From Methylotenera_A sp031429035 (GTDB taxonomy: Bacteria > Pseudomonadota > Gammaproteobacteria > Burkholderiales > Methylophilaceae), in assembly GCA_031429035.1 (NCBI GenBank), contig JANOYU010000121.1:1-24250 (forward strand): a stretch of DNA of 24,250 nt, given 5' to 3'. Below, in pieces: positions 14,933 to 22,557 of the stretch. A model generated the notes under the pieces. The model was not told where the DNA came from. It saw only the letters and a program-made list of their open reading frames with translations, and did not search any database. Positions within the stretch are counted from its first letter, which is position 1. The number at the start of each line of letters is the position of its first letter. A program made the position numbers and the translations under genes.

Positions 14933-16321
14933 TTACTCGTCTATTCCCAATTCTTGAATTTTACGCGTCAGTGTATTGCGCCCCATGCCAAGTTGGTTTG
15001 CTGCTTCTATACGGCGGCCATCGGTGTGCTGTAAGGCCTTAACAATCATCACCCGCTCAAAATCTTTGGTGCGCGGCTCTAGCACGTTTTGCTCACCGCG
15101 GTTAAGCGCATCTGCCACCTCAGCCGCCAACGCTTCTTGCCATGAGCTTGCACTAGATGATTTTGACGTATCTTCTTTTAACTCTGGCGGCAAATCTGCT
15201 ACATCTACGCTCTGGCCAGGCGCCATCACGGTAAGCCAATGGCATACGTTTTCTAACTGGCGCACGTTACCACTCCAATTAACCGCCGTTAAATAACGCA
15301 ATGCTGCAGCTGAAAGCTGTTTTGGCTCTACGCCCAATTGCATGGCCGAGTGCGCCAAAAAGTGCTTAGTAAGGTGCGGAATATCTTCGCGGCGTTCACG
15401 TAAAGGTGGCAAGCGCAAACGAATGACATTAAGCCGGTGAAATAAATCCTCACGAAACAGCCCAAGTTTTACCCGCTCTTCTAAATCTTGGTGGGTGGCG
15501 GCAATCACACGCACGTTAACTTTTAATGGTTGATGGCCGCCAACGCGATAAAATTGGCCATCGCTTAACACACGCAGCAAGCGTGTTTGCAAATCAGCTG
15601 GCATATCGCCAATTTCGTCGAGGAATAGCGTTCCGTTATCGGCTTGCTCAAAGCGGCCACGTCGCGCAGCCGCGGCACCCGTAAATGCGCCACGTTCGTG
15701 GCCAAATAATTCGCTTTCTAGTAAATCTTTAGGTATTGCCGCTGTATTGATGGCAATAAACGGTTTTTCAGCGCGTGGGCTGTGTTTATGCAAGGCGCTG
15801 GCAACTAGCTCCTTACCACTTCCCGATTCGCCGTTAATCAGCACGGTGGCGTGGCTACGACTAAGGCGTCCAATAGCGCGAAACACTTCTTGCATGGCTG
15901 GTGCTTGGCCAATGATTTCAGGCGTTTCTTCTAGTACAACGTTATCCACTGCTTGACGCATGCTTTCTTCTACCGCACGCTTAATGACATCAATGGCTTG
16001 GTCTACATCAAACGGCTTGGCCAAATATTCAAATGCACCACCTTGAAACGCCGCTACTGCGCTTTCTAAATCAGAATACGCCGTCATAATAATCACTGGA
16101 ATATCAGGATAACGCTGTTTAATCTCTGCCAAAAAGTCTAGCCCAGAGCCATTAGGCATGCGAATATCACTAACCACCACTTGTGGCTGCTCGCGGTTAA
16201 GCGCATTTAGCGCTTCTGCCACAGAAGAGAACGTTTTAAATTCTAAATCGGTGCGGGCTAGCGCTTTTTCAAACACCCAGCGTATCGATTTATCGTCGTC
16301 TAAAATCCAAATTGGTTTCAT
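14933..16321 (-). CDS. ntrC: Nitrogen regulation response regulator NtrC
   Basis: Sigma-54-dependent enhancer-binding activator (also glnG) that turns on nitrogen-assimilation promoters when phosphorylated by NtrB. 462 aa. The receiver domain (about 1-120) has the acidic pocket DDD at 8-10, phosphoacceptor D52 in SDIRMP, and KPF. The AAA+ domain (about 140-370) has Walker A GESGSGKE, the sigma-54 contact loop GAFTGA, and Walker B LFLDEIGD. A Fis-type helix-turn-helix ends the protein (RIEAANQLGMGRNTLTRKIQ). AAAGAG lies just upstream of the ATG. It starts 20 nt after the ntrB stop, forming the ntrBC operon. Confidence 0.95.
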   Translation of the reverse strand: MKPIWILDDDKSIRWVFEKALARTDLEFKTFSSVAEALNALNREQPQVVVSDIRMPNGSGLDFLAEIKQRYPDIPVIIMTAYSDLESAVAAFQGGAFEYLAKPFDVDQAIDVIKRAVEESMRQAVDNVVLEETPEIIGQAPAMQEVFRAIGRLSRSHATVLINGESGSGKELVASALHKHSPRAEKPFIAINTAAIPKDLLESELFGHERGAFTGAAAARRGRFEQADNGTLFLDEIGDMPADLQTRLLRVLSDGQFYRVGGHQPLKVNVRVIAATHQDLEERVKLGLFREDLFHRLNVIRLRLPPLRERREDIPHLTKHFLAHSAMQLGVEPKQLSAAALRYLTAVNWSGNVRQLENVCHWLTVMAPGQSVDVADLPPELKEDTSKSSSASSWQEALAAEVADALNRGEQNVLEPRTKDFERVMIVKALQHTDGRRIEAANQLGMGRNTLTRKIQELGIDE

Positions 16322-16341
16322 CGTTTTCTCTTTAAACTTTG

Positions 16342-17436
16342 TTATTGTTGAATAATGGCATGCTTAATAACAGTACTTTCAACAGGTAATAAAATGGTGA
16401 AACAAGTGTTGCCTGGCTGGCTTTCGCAATCTATCATGCCGTGGTGCTGCGTAATAAAGGTTTGCGCAAGCGCAAGCCCCAAACCACTGCCACCTTCGCG
16501 GCCAGACACCAGTGGGTAAAAAATCTTATCGCGAATATCCACTGGAATACCAGGGCCGTTATCAATAATTTGCAATTTAATCGCCACCCGATAGCGCTTT
16601 TTAGAGAGTGTCACTTGGCGTTCAGCGCGCGTTCTAAGCACAACTTCGGCATTTTGAGTGCCATTTGATTGCATGGCTTGCACCGCGTTACGTGCAATGT
16701 TTAGCACGGTTTGGATTAATTTCTCACGGTCGCCAATCAGGTCAGGCAAGCTGGTATCGTAATCGCGGCGTACCTTTATGTTATTTGGTGATTCTGCCAG
16801 CAACAAGCTACGTACGCGTTCTAGCACCTCGTGAATATTAGTTGGCTCATATTTAGGCACGCGGTGTGGCACCAAAAGCCTATCCATCAAGCTTTGCAGC
16901 CTATCGGCCTCTTTAATAATCACTTGCGTATATTCACGCAAACTGGGGTTTGGCAACTCGTGTTCTAACAACTGCGCCGCTCCGCGCAGGCCGCCTAATG
17001 GGTTGCGAATTTCATGCGCAAGGTTACGTAAAAGCTCAGAATTGGCTTGTTGCTGAATCAGCATGCGCTCTTCGCGTGCAATGCGTAGCTGTTGATCCAT
17101 CTGTTGAAACTCCAGCAACATTTTTGCCTCGCCAATTTCAACTGGTGTGACCGTGCAAGTGACTGCATAAGATTGTTGGCGCACGGTGGTAATGGCAAAT
17201 TCGTGTTCGCGATATGGGCTATCGTTTTTAATGGCATTGTCGATGGCCATTTGCAAAATTTCGCAATGCAAAAATACTTCTGAGATATGGCTGTGATGAA
17301 TTTGCGTGGCACTTAGCGCAAATAAAATCTCTGCACTGGGGTTAGCGTAAATGATTTGATGCGCTTGGTTAAGCAACATGGCCGCTGTGGCAAGGTGCTC
17401 TAAACCGGCGTAATCAGATGGAATATTTTGAACCAT
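16342..17436 (-). CDS. ntrB: Nitrogen regulation sensor histidine kinase NtrB
   Basis: Cytoplasmic two-component kinase/phosphatase (also glnL), normally controlled by the PII protein, that sets the phosphorylation of NtrC. 364 aa and no membrane segments, as expected. A PAS-like domain covers about residues 12-110. The H-box LRNLAHEIRNPLGG has the phosphorylated His at 141. The N-box NIARNAVQAMQ and the G-boxes DNGPGIP and GGSGLGLALA form the ATPase. It is followed closely by ntrC. The upstream 120 nt contains a terminator hairpin for the preceding gene and a small inverted repeat (17465-17484), so ntrBC may have its own promoter. Confidence 0.94.
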   Translation of the reverse strand: MVQNIPSDYAGLEHLATAAMLLNQAHQIIYANPSAEILFALSATQIHHSHISEVFLHCEILQMAIDNAIKNDSPYREHEFAITTVRQQSYAVTCTVTPVEIGEAKMLLEFQQMDQQLRIAREERMLIQQQANSELLRNLAHEIRNPLGGLRGAAQLLEHELPNPSLREYTQVIIKEADRLQSLMDRLLVPHRVPKYEPTNIHEVLERVRSLLLAESPNNIKVRRDYDTSLPDLIGDREKLIQTVLNIARNAVQAMQSNGTQNAEVVLRTRAERQVTLSKKRYRVAIKLQIIDNGPGIPVDIRDKIFYPLVSGREGGSGLGLALAQTFITQHHGMIDCESQPGNTCFTILLPVESTVIKHAIIQQ

Positions 17437-17464
17437 AATCTAAGCTTAACTTTGTAAGATTGTA

Positions 17465-17484
17465 TAGCAATTTGTAGATTGCTA
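17465..17484. promoter_or_regulatory. Inverted repeat upstream of ntrB
   Basis: TAGCAAT (17465-17471) and ATTGCTA (17478-17484) are perfect inverted 7-mers separated by 6 nt, 29-48 nt upstream of the ntrB start. On the minus strand the right arm runs into TATACAAT, a -10-like sequence. This could be an operator or a leader hairpin; the evidence is positional only. Confidence 0.3.
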
Positions 17485-17512
17485 GTTTCATTACTGTTGT
17501 TTAAGCAAAAGC

Positions 17513-17535
17513 TAAGCCAGCTTTAAGCTGGCTTA
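17513..17535 (-). terminator. Hairpin after the DUF4124 gene
   Basis: TAAGCCAGCTT (17513-17523) pairs perfectly with AAGCTGGCTTA (17525-17535). On the minus strand the hairpin is followed by a modest GCTTTTGCTT, so it is a fair terminator for the gene ending at 17557. Confidence 0.55.
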
Positions 17536-17556
17536 AAATTGAATCAAAAAAATTGG

Positions 17557-18072
17557 TTAGATAGCGTTAATTTCTTTTTGTAGCAACTCTATATTACGTT
17601 GATGTGCATCAACATCGGCTTGCAGAGTTTTCATTTTTTCTTCAAATTTAGGTACGTTGCGTCTGGTTTGGCCATCTTTATTTTTAAACGTTTCTGGGTT
17701 AGATGCGCCTTCAGCATAAGCTTTTTTGGCATCTTCTAGGGCTTTTATCTCGGCATCTAACTCGCTTTGTAAAATATCTTTGCGCTTGCCATCGCGCTGG
17801 TTTTGCGTGCCTGTATCTACCTTAGGAAAGCTTGCTGGTGTCGCTGTACGCGTTGCTGGGGCTCGTTTAGTGGGCGCACCATCACTTGCACCGCTGGTAC
17901 CAAAGTTGGTATCTGCGGGCTCTAAATCGAGCTTTTTAGCGCCTTTAATTTTGACGTTAGAATAAGTCACTTTGCCATCTGCATCTACGTGTTTGTAAAT
18001 TTCGGCTAAAGCTAACTGTGGCAACAGAAAAGTGGCCAATAAAATGCATGTAAAAATAAATTTTTGTGTCAT
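17557..18072 (-). CDS. DUF4124-domain periplasmic protein
   Basis: 171 aa. A signal peptide (FIFTCILLATFLLPQLALA) is followed at once by the DUF4124 pattern EIYKHVDADGKVTYSNVKIKG. A low-complexity Thr/Pro/Ala linker follows, and then a charged helical C-terminus (SELDAEIKALEDAKKAY, EEKMKTLQADVDAHQRNIE) likely to form a coiled coil. The function of the family is unknown; it is probably periplasmic. Such genes are often found next to glnA and ntrBC in betaproteobacteria, but this does not show a role in nitrogen control. The gene is isolated by hairpins on both sides, suggesting it is transcribed alone. Confidence 0.8.
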   Translation of the reverse strand: MTQKFIFTCILLATFLLPQLALAEIYKHVDADGKVTYSNVKIKGAKKLDLEPADTNFGTSGASDGAPTKRAPATRTATPASFPKVDTGTQNQRDGKRKDILQSELDAEIKALEDAKKAYAEGASNPETFKNKDGQTRRNVPKFEEKMKTLQADVDAHQRNIELLQKEINAI

Positions 18073-18210
18073 AGCAATAGTTTAGATGAGACTCTTATAG
18101 TTAGCAACGAAGTATTGGCTATTATGGTTGACCTTAATAGTTAGAATAAGCATATGTGCAATAGTTACAACACTAATAACTAAAAAAGTCAGTATAAATA
18201 GAAGGCCAAT

Positions 18211-18239
18211 AAAAAAGACAGCCTAAGCTGTCTTTTTTA
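18211..18239 (-). terminator. Terminator of glnA, near-symmetric on both strands
   Basis: AAAAAAGACAGC (18211-18222), loop CTAA, GCTGTCTTTTTT: a perfect 12-bp stem with A and T flanks on both sides. It lies about 40 nt downstream of the glnA stop and upstream of the DUF4124 gene. Confidence 0.85.
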
Positions 18240-18280
18240 ATTGTTACCATTAAAAACGCACTTTATTGGTGCGTGCTAGC

Positions 18281-19690
18281 TTAGCAAGAGTAATACATGC
18301 CAAATTCTAATGGATGTGGCGTCATGCGAATTTTCGTTACTTCTTCCATTTTCAGGTCGATGTAAGCGTTAATCCAGTCATCGGTAAATACGCCACCACG
18401 GGTTAAGAACTCGCGGTCTTTATCTAAATACTCAAGCGCTTGGTCTAATGAAGAACACACCGTTGGAATTTGCGCATCTTCTTCAGGTGATAGATGGTAC
18501 AAATCTTTAGTTGCTGGCTCGCCAGGGTGAATTTTGTTTTGTACGCCATCTAAACCTGCCATTAACAAGGCAGAAAAAGCTAAGTATGGGTTAGCAATTG
18601 GGTCTGGAAAGCGTGCTTCAACGCGGCGTGCTTTCTCGCCATGCACAAATGGAATGCGGATTGATGCAGAACGGTTTTTAGCAGAATACGCTAATTTTAC
18701 TGGTGCCTCAAAGCCTGGCACCAAGCGTTTGTATGAGTTAGTGCCTGGGTTAGTAATGGCATTTAAAGCGCGCGCATGTTTGATAATGCCGCCAATGTAG
18801 TACAAAGCAAACTCGCTTAAACCCGCATAGCCATTACCTGCAAACAAGTTTTTGCCATCTTTCCAAACAGATTGGTGCACGTGCATGCCGCTGCCGTTAT
18901 CGCCCACCATTGGTTTTGGCATAAATGTGGCGGTTTTGCCATAAGCGTGCGCAGTGTTTAGCACCACATATTTCAACATTTGAGTCCAGTCAGCACGTTG
19001 CGTTAAAGTACTAAATTTAGTACCAATTTCGCATTGACCAGCGGTAGCAACTTCGTGGTGATGCACTTCAACAGGAATACCCATTTCTTCAAGTGTCATA
19101 CACATTGCAGAGCGCATATCTTGAAATGAATCGACTGGTGGCACTGGGAAATAGCCGCCTTTAACACCTGGGCGGTGGCCTGTATTGCCGCCTTCAAAGG
19201 TATTAGCAGAAGCCCAAGCGCCTTCTTCTGAGTGAATTTTCACAGAAGAACCGCTCATGTCAGATGACCAGTTAATGCTATCAAAAATGAAAAATTCTGG
19301 CTCTGGGCCAAAATAAGCGGTATCGCCTAAGCCGCTTGATTTTAAATAGGCTTCAGCGCGTTTTGCCAAACTGCGTGGGTCGCGGTCGTAACCTTTGCCA
19401 TCGGTTGGGTCAACCACATCGCAAGTTAGAATCAGTGTTGGTTCATCAAAAAATGGGTCGATATTGGCAGTTGATGGGTCTGGCATTAATTGCATGTCTG
19501 AGGCTTGAATGCCTTTCCAGCCACTAATTGAAGAGCCGTCAAATGCGTGGCCTTCAGTAAATTTCTCTTCATTAAAGGCAGAAACAGGCACTGTTACATG
19601 TTGCTCTTTACCGCGCGTATCGGTAAAACGAAAATCGACAAATTTAATGTCGTTATCTTTTACCATTTTCATTACTTTAGCCACTGACAT
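18281..19690 (-). CDS. glnA: Glutamine synthetase, type I
   Basis: Condenses glutamate and ammonia to glutamine with ATP as a dodecamer in the cytoplasm. 469 aa from the ATG at 19690, equal to the E. coli enzyme. AGGGAG lies about 7 nt upstream; a TTG at 19708 would add six residues and swallow that site. Visible are the N-terminal loop region FDGSSISGWK, the metal-binding FGPEPEFFIFD, VEVHHHEVATAGQCEIG, the ATP-binding region NRSASIRIP, and the adenylylation site in KDLYHLSPEE with Tyr398, so the enzyme should be controlled by GlnE adenylylation. A sigma-54 promoter and an NtrC-type site lie upstream, and ntrBC lies two genes downstream. Confidence 0.97.
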   Translation of the reverse strand: MSVAKVMKMVKDNDIKFVDFRFTDTRGKEQHVTVPVSAFNEEKFTEGHAFDGSSISGWKGIQASDMQLMPDPSTANIDPFFDEPTLILTCDVVDPTDGKGYDRDPRSLAKRAEAYLKSSGLGDTAYFGPEPEFFIFDSINWSSDMSGSSVKIHSEEGAWASANTFEGGNTGHRPGVKGGYFPVPPVDSFQDMRSAMCMTLEEMGIPVEVHHHEVATAGQCEIGTKFSTLTQRADWTQMLKYVVLNTAHAYGKTATFMPKPMVGDNGSGMHVHQSVWKDGKNLFAGNGYAGLSEFALYYIGGIIKHARALNAITNPGTNSYKRLVPGFEAPVKLAYSAKNRSASIRIPFVHGEKARRVEARFPDPIANPYLAFSALLMAGLDGVQNKIHPGEPATKDLYHLSPEEDAQIPTVCSSLDQALEYLDKDREFLTRGGVFTDDWINAYIDLKMEEVTKIRMTPHPLEFGMYYSC

Positions 19691-19771
19691 CAGAATCTCC
19701 CTAGACAATATTTGGACAAAACGAATTAATAAATAAATATTTAATACAAATCTTTATTAGCACGATATTTT

Positions 19772-19788
19772 AGCAGGAACTGTGCCAG
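19772..19788 (-). promoter_or_regulatory. Sigma-54 promoter of glnA
   Basis: On the minus strand, from 19788 to 19772, the sequence is CTGGCACAGTTCCTGCT. The GG of the -24 element and the GC of the -12 element have the required 10-nt spacing, and TGGCAC is perfect; the -12 element reads CTGC where TTGC is consensus. The start would fall near 19761, giving a leader of about 70 nt before the ATG. Confidence 0.82.
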
Positions 19789-19877
19789 CAAAAAATAGCA
19801 AAAATCGTTTTTTAGTCATTCACTTAGCAAATACCTGCAAAATAGTATGTGCAAAAAATGTGCATACAACAAAAAAT

Positions 19878-19894
19878 AGCACTGTTTTGGTGCA
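19878..19894. promoter_or_regulatory. NtrC-binding site upstream of glnA
   Basis: AGCACTGTTTTGGTGCA differs from the classic TGCACY-N4-T-N-GTGCA site only at the first base. It is centred about 125 nt upstream of the predicted glnA start, where enhancer sites for sigma-54 promoters lie. A second, less regular GTGCA-rich repeat sits at 19847-19867. Confidence 0.7.
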
Positions 19895-19929
19895 ATTTTA
19901 GATTGATATTGTAGCGCTTAATTTCGCGA

Positions 19930-19935
19930 TATAAT
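19930..19935 (+). promoter_or_regulatory. Putative -10 element of the rhodanese-aroE operon
   Basis: Perfect TATAAT, 44 nt upstream of the rhodanese start. No convincing -35 box is present at 16-18 nt (TATTGT is at 17 nt). The promoter lies close to the NtrC-type site of divergent glnA. Confidence 0.35.
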
Positions 19936-19978
19936 TTGTACCATGCATTTATACATAAACTGAAGCCAGGAGATGCGA

Positions 19979-20422
19979 ATGAATACACTCAATGATATTT
20001 TAAGCGTGGCAAAACAGCGCGCTGCTACAAAAAGTCTGCCTTATGATGGTGAGCTTACGCCGCAAGAGGCTTTTGAAGTGCTGCAGCAAGGTGCTGCAGT
20101 GTTGGTTGATGTACGCAGCCGTGCCGAGCTTGAGCTGGTAGGTCGTGTGCCAAATGCTAACCACGTAGAATGGGCGTTTTATCCTGGTATGGTGGCCAAC
20201 GCCGATTTTGCCGTACAACTACAAGCGCAAGTTGATAAAAAGCTAGCCATTGTGTTTATGTGTCGCACAGGCGGCCGTAGCCATAATGCCGCAATGGTAG
20301 CTAGTGCGCTGGGTTACAAAGCCTATAATATGCTTGAGGGTTTTGAAGGTGAAGCGAATGCCGAAAAACAACGCACGTTGATTAACGGCTGGAAACATGC
20401 AGGCCTGCCTTGGATCAATTGA
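19979..20422 (+). CDS. Rhodanese-like domain protein
   Basis: 147 aa single-domain rhodanese with no signal peptide, so cytoplasmic. The active-site loop is FMCRTGGRS with the catalytic Cys at about residue 95, which can carry a persulfide. The upstream VLVDVRSRAELELVGRVPNA is the usual rhodanese 'D-R-E' segment. The physiological acceptor is unknown. The ATG at 19979 is preferred because CCAGGAG (19966-19972) lies 6 nt before it; the ATG at 19973 would touch the ribosome-binding site. It precedes aroE by 14 nt and is probably co-transcribed. Confidence 0.88.
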   Translation: MNTLNDILSVAKQRAATKSLPYDGELTPQEAFEVLQQGAAVLVDVRSRAELELVGRVPNANHVEWAFYPGMVANADFAVQLQAQVDKKLAIVFMCRTGGRSHNAAMVASALGYKAYNMLEGFEGEANAEKQRTLINGWKHAGLPWIN

Positions 20423-20436
20423 AGGTTTATTAATAA

Positions 20437-21249
20437 ATGACTGACAAATACGCCGTCATTGGCAATCCAATTGCACATAGTAAATCGCCGCAAATTCATG
20501 CGGCTTTTGCCAAACAAACCAATCAGGATATGGCCTATGAAGCAGTATTGGCGCCATTTGATGATTTTGAGGCAACGGTACGTGACTTGATTAAACAAGG
20601 CTACAAAGGTGCCAATATCACTGTGCCATTTAAATTTCAGGCATTTAATTTAAGCGCCACGCGCTCACAACAAGTTATGTTGGCAGGCGCAGTCAATACA
20701 ATGACATTTGCAGATTTAGACATTATTGGCCACAACACGGATGGCGACGGTCTAATTGAAGATATTACGGTAAATTTGAAGCGTGAATTTAAAGCTAAAC
20801 GTATCTTGCTGCTAGGCGCTGGCGGCGCGGCTGAAGGCGTATTTCAGCCATTATTAGTGCAACATCCAAGCATGCTTGTTGTAGCTAATCGCAGCTTAGA
20901 TAAAGCGCAGAAAGTGGTGAGTAAATCTTACGATAAAGCTTGGCAAGGCGTAGCTAGCACTTTTGAAGATTTAAAAAATCAGCAATTTGATATTGTAATA
21001 AACGCCACTTCTACTGGCTTAACTGATACTGCGTTACCAATACCTGACTCTATTTTTGCTGACGGTTGTTTAGCTTACGACATGATGTATGGCCGCGAAA
21101 CGCCGTTTATGGGGCAAGCGCGCGCCAATGGTGCGCAAGTAGCCGACGGACTTGGCATGTTGGTAGAGCAAGCTGCGCAGGCATTTTATTTGTGGCGTGG
21201 TGTGCGGCCGCAAACTGCGCCAGTGATAGCAATGTTGAGAAATAATTAA
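20437..21249 (+). CDS. aroE: Shikimate dehydrogenase (NADP)
   Basis: Reduces 3-dehydroshikimate to shikimate, the step before shikimate kinase (AroK, encoded elsewhere in this window). 270 aa, typical. The substrate-binding NPIAHSKSP is at 10-18, the catalytic Lys in NITVPFK (K66), the partner Asp in NTDGDG (D102), the dinucleotide-binding loop LLLGAGGAAEG, and the NADP-selecting NRS after it. The C-terminus DGLGMLVEQAAQAFYLWRG is characteristic. Only one nucleotide separates it from the TTG of mtgA. Confidence 0.96.
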   Translation: MTDKYAVIGNPIAHSKSPQIHAAFAKQTNQDMAYEAVLAPFDDFEATVRDLIKQGYKGANITVPFKFQAFNLSATRSQQVMLAGAVNTMTFADLDIIGHNTDGDGLIEDITVNLKREFKAKRILLLGAGGAAEGVFQPLLVQHPSMLVVANRSLDKAQKVVSKSYDKAWQGVASTFEDLKNQQFDIVINATSTGLTDTALPIPDSIFADGCLAYDMMYGRETPFMGQARANGAQVADGLGMLVEQAAQAFYLWRGVRPQTAPVIAMLRNN

Positions 21250-21250
21250 A

Positions 21251-21982
21251 TTGTTACGTTGGTTATTTTACAAATCGCCAAATACCTCATTGAGCGTGGG
21301 AGGGCTTTTTAAGCGCTTTTTTGTGCTGTTTGTGCTGTTTGTATTGCTTTATCAATTATGGATATTTTTGCACATTGTGTGGTGGATAAAATTTAACCCG
21401 TCTAGCAGCGCGTTTATGAGTGACCGTTTAGAGATTATTCAAGAAACCAAGCCAGACGCTGAGCTAAAATATAAATGGGTGGGTTACACCAAAATATCCA
21501 ATCACCTAAAACGCGCAGTGATTGCCAGTGAAGATGCTAAATTTAACGACCACGAAGGGTTTGATTGGGAAGGCATTGAAAAAGCCTACGCAAAAAATAT
21601 TAAAAAAGGCAAAATTGTTGCAGGTGGCTCGACTATTAGCCAGCAATTGGCCAAAAATTTGTTTTTAAGCAGCAAGCGCACGCCGTGGCGCAAAGGCGAA
21701 GAAGCGATTATCACCGTGATGCTCGAAAAAATGCTTTCCAAACAGCGCATTTTAGAAATTTATTTAAACGTGATTGAATGGGGCAACGGCGTATTTGGTG
21801 CAGAAGCTGCAGCACGACATTATTTTAAAACCAGCGCTGCGGGCTTAAATGGTGCGCAAGCCGCCAAACTAGCCGCTATGGTGCCCAACCCAAGGTTTTA
21901 TGATGACCACCGCAACACTCGTTATTTAAACCGCCGTGTGCGCAATATTCAGCGCGGTATGCCAGTGGTAGAACTGCCTTAA
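21251..21982 (+). CDS. mtgA: Monofunctional peptidoglycan transglycosylase MtgA
   Basis: GT51 enzyme that elongates glycan strands from lipid II without a transpeptidase domain. 243 aa, matching the family. One membrane anchor at about residues 23-46 (FFVLFVLFVLLYQLWIFLHI) is followed by AVIASEDAKFNDHEGFDW (catalytic Glu94), GGSTISQQLAKNLFLS, and RILEIYLNVIEWGNGVFGAE. The start is TTG at 21251; no ATG precedes the membrane segment in frame, and there is no clear ribosome-binding site, so coupling to aroE (stop 1 nt upstream) is likely. Confidence 0.94.
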   Translation: MLRWLFYKSPNTSLSVGGLFKRFFVLFVLFVLLYQLWIFLHIVWWIKFNPSSSAFMSDRLEIIQETKPDAELKYKWVGYTKISNHLKRAVIASEDAKFNDHEGFDWEGIEKAYAKNIKKGKIVAGGSTISQQLAKNLFLSSKRTPWRKGEEAIITVMLEKMLSKQRILEIYLNVIEWGNGVFGAEAAARHYFKTSAAGLNGAQAAKLAAMVPNPRFYDDHRNTRYLNRRVRNIQRGMPVVELP

Positions 21983-21993
21983 GGAGAAATTAA

Positions 21994-22485
21994 ATGGATT
22001 GGCAAATAATTATTGCAATATTATTAGTGGTAGTTGGCATTGCTGGTACTATTTTGCCCATGCTGCCAGGGGTGCCGTTGGTGTTTGCAGGCTTGCTGCT
22101 GGCCGCTTGGCATGGTGGTTTTGCACAAGTCAGTATTTTAACCATGGTCATCATCGGCGTAATTGCTGCCGCAGCTTGGGCAGTTGATTTTTTTGCTTCA
22201 ATAGTTACCGCTAAAAAAGTCGGTGCCAGTAAATATGCGCTTTGGGGTGCGGGTATTGGCGCAATTGTGGGTATTGCTGGCGGTATTGTTGGCTTGATTA
22301 TTGGCCCTGCCATCGGTGCCATTATAGGCGAGCTGATAACGCATAAAAATACTAGTAAAGACGCGACTACTAAAGCAACCACTGTTGGCATTGCGGCAGG
22401 TTTGGGCTTTGTGCTGGGTTTGGCGATTAAGTTAGCGCTTGCACTAAGTATGCTGGCAATTTTTGCCTATGCGTATTACAGATAA
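21994..22485 (+). CDS. DUF456 family membrane protein
   Basis: 163 aa, highly hydrophobic and Gly/Ala/Ile-rich, with about four membrane-spanning stretches. The N-terminal GIAGTILPMLPGVPLVFAG is the characteristic DUF456 motif, and a glycine-rich GAGIGAIVGIAGGIVGLIIG hairpin follows in the middle. The function is unknown. A perfect AAGGAG ribosome-binding site (21980-21985) precedes the ATG and overlaps the end of mtgA. It is the last gene of the rhodanese-aroE-mtgA run. Confidence 0.85.
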   Translation: MDWQIIIAILLVVVGIAGTILPMLPGVPLVFAGLLLAAWHGGFAQVSILTMVIIGVIAAAAWAVDFFASIVTAKKVGASKYALWGAGIGAIVGIAGGIVGLIIGPAIGAIIGELITHKNTSKDATTKATTVGIAAGLGFVLGLAIKLALALSMLAIFAYAYYR

Positions 22486-22503
22486 TTAGCTAGTAAATAA
22501 GTA

Positions 22504-22542
22504 ATGCCCTGCAGCCCAATACCCATGAGGCCTGCAGAGCAT
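22504..22542. repeat. 39-nt hairpin element, copy B
   Basis: Same length and fold as copy A (14867-14905), with 29/39 identical bases: outer stem ATGCCCTG / CAGAGCAT, inner arms CAGCCC and GGCCTG, loop AATACCCATGA. There is no T-run on either strand, so it is not an ordinary terminator. It lies between convergent DUF456 and uvrA genes. Confidence 0.7.
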
Positions 22543-22557
22543 CTATTAAATTCCATA

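Noticed and set aside
19847..19867. Second NtrC-like GTGCA-rich repeat upstream of glnA
   Set aside because: The half-sites have the wrong spacing and orientation for a normal NtrC dyad, so it is only mentioned with the main site.
21319..21345. Short tandem repeat in mtgA (GTGCTGTTT units)
   Set aside because: It encodes the hydrophobic FVLFVL part of the membrane anchor; low-complexity coding is enough to explain it.
21990..22391. 133-aa open frame opposite the DUF456 gene
   Set aside because: Its Pro/Ala/Thr-rich composition is the complement of Gly/Ala/Ile codons in the DUF456 gene, which has a strong ribosome-binding site.
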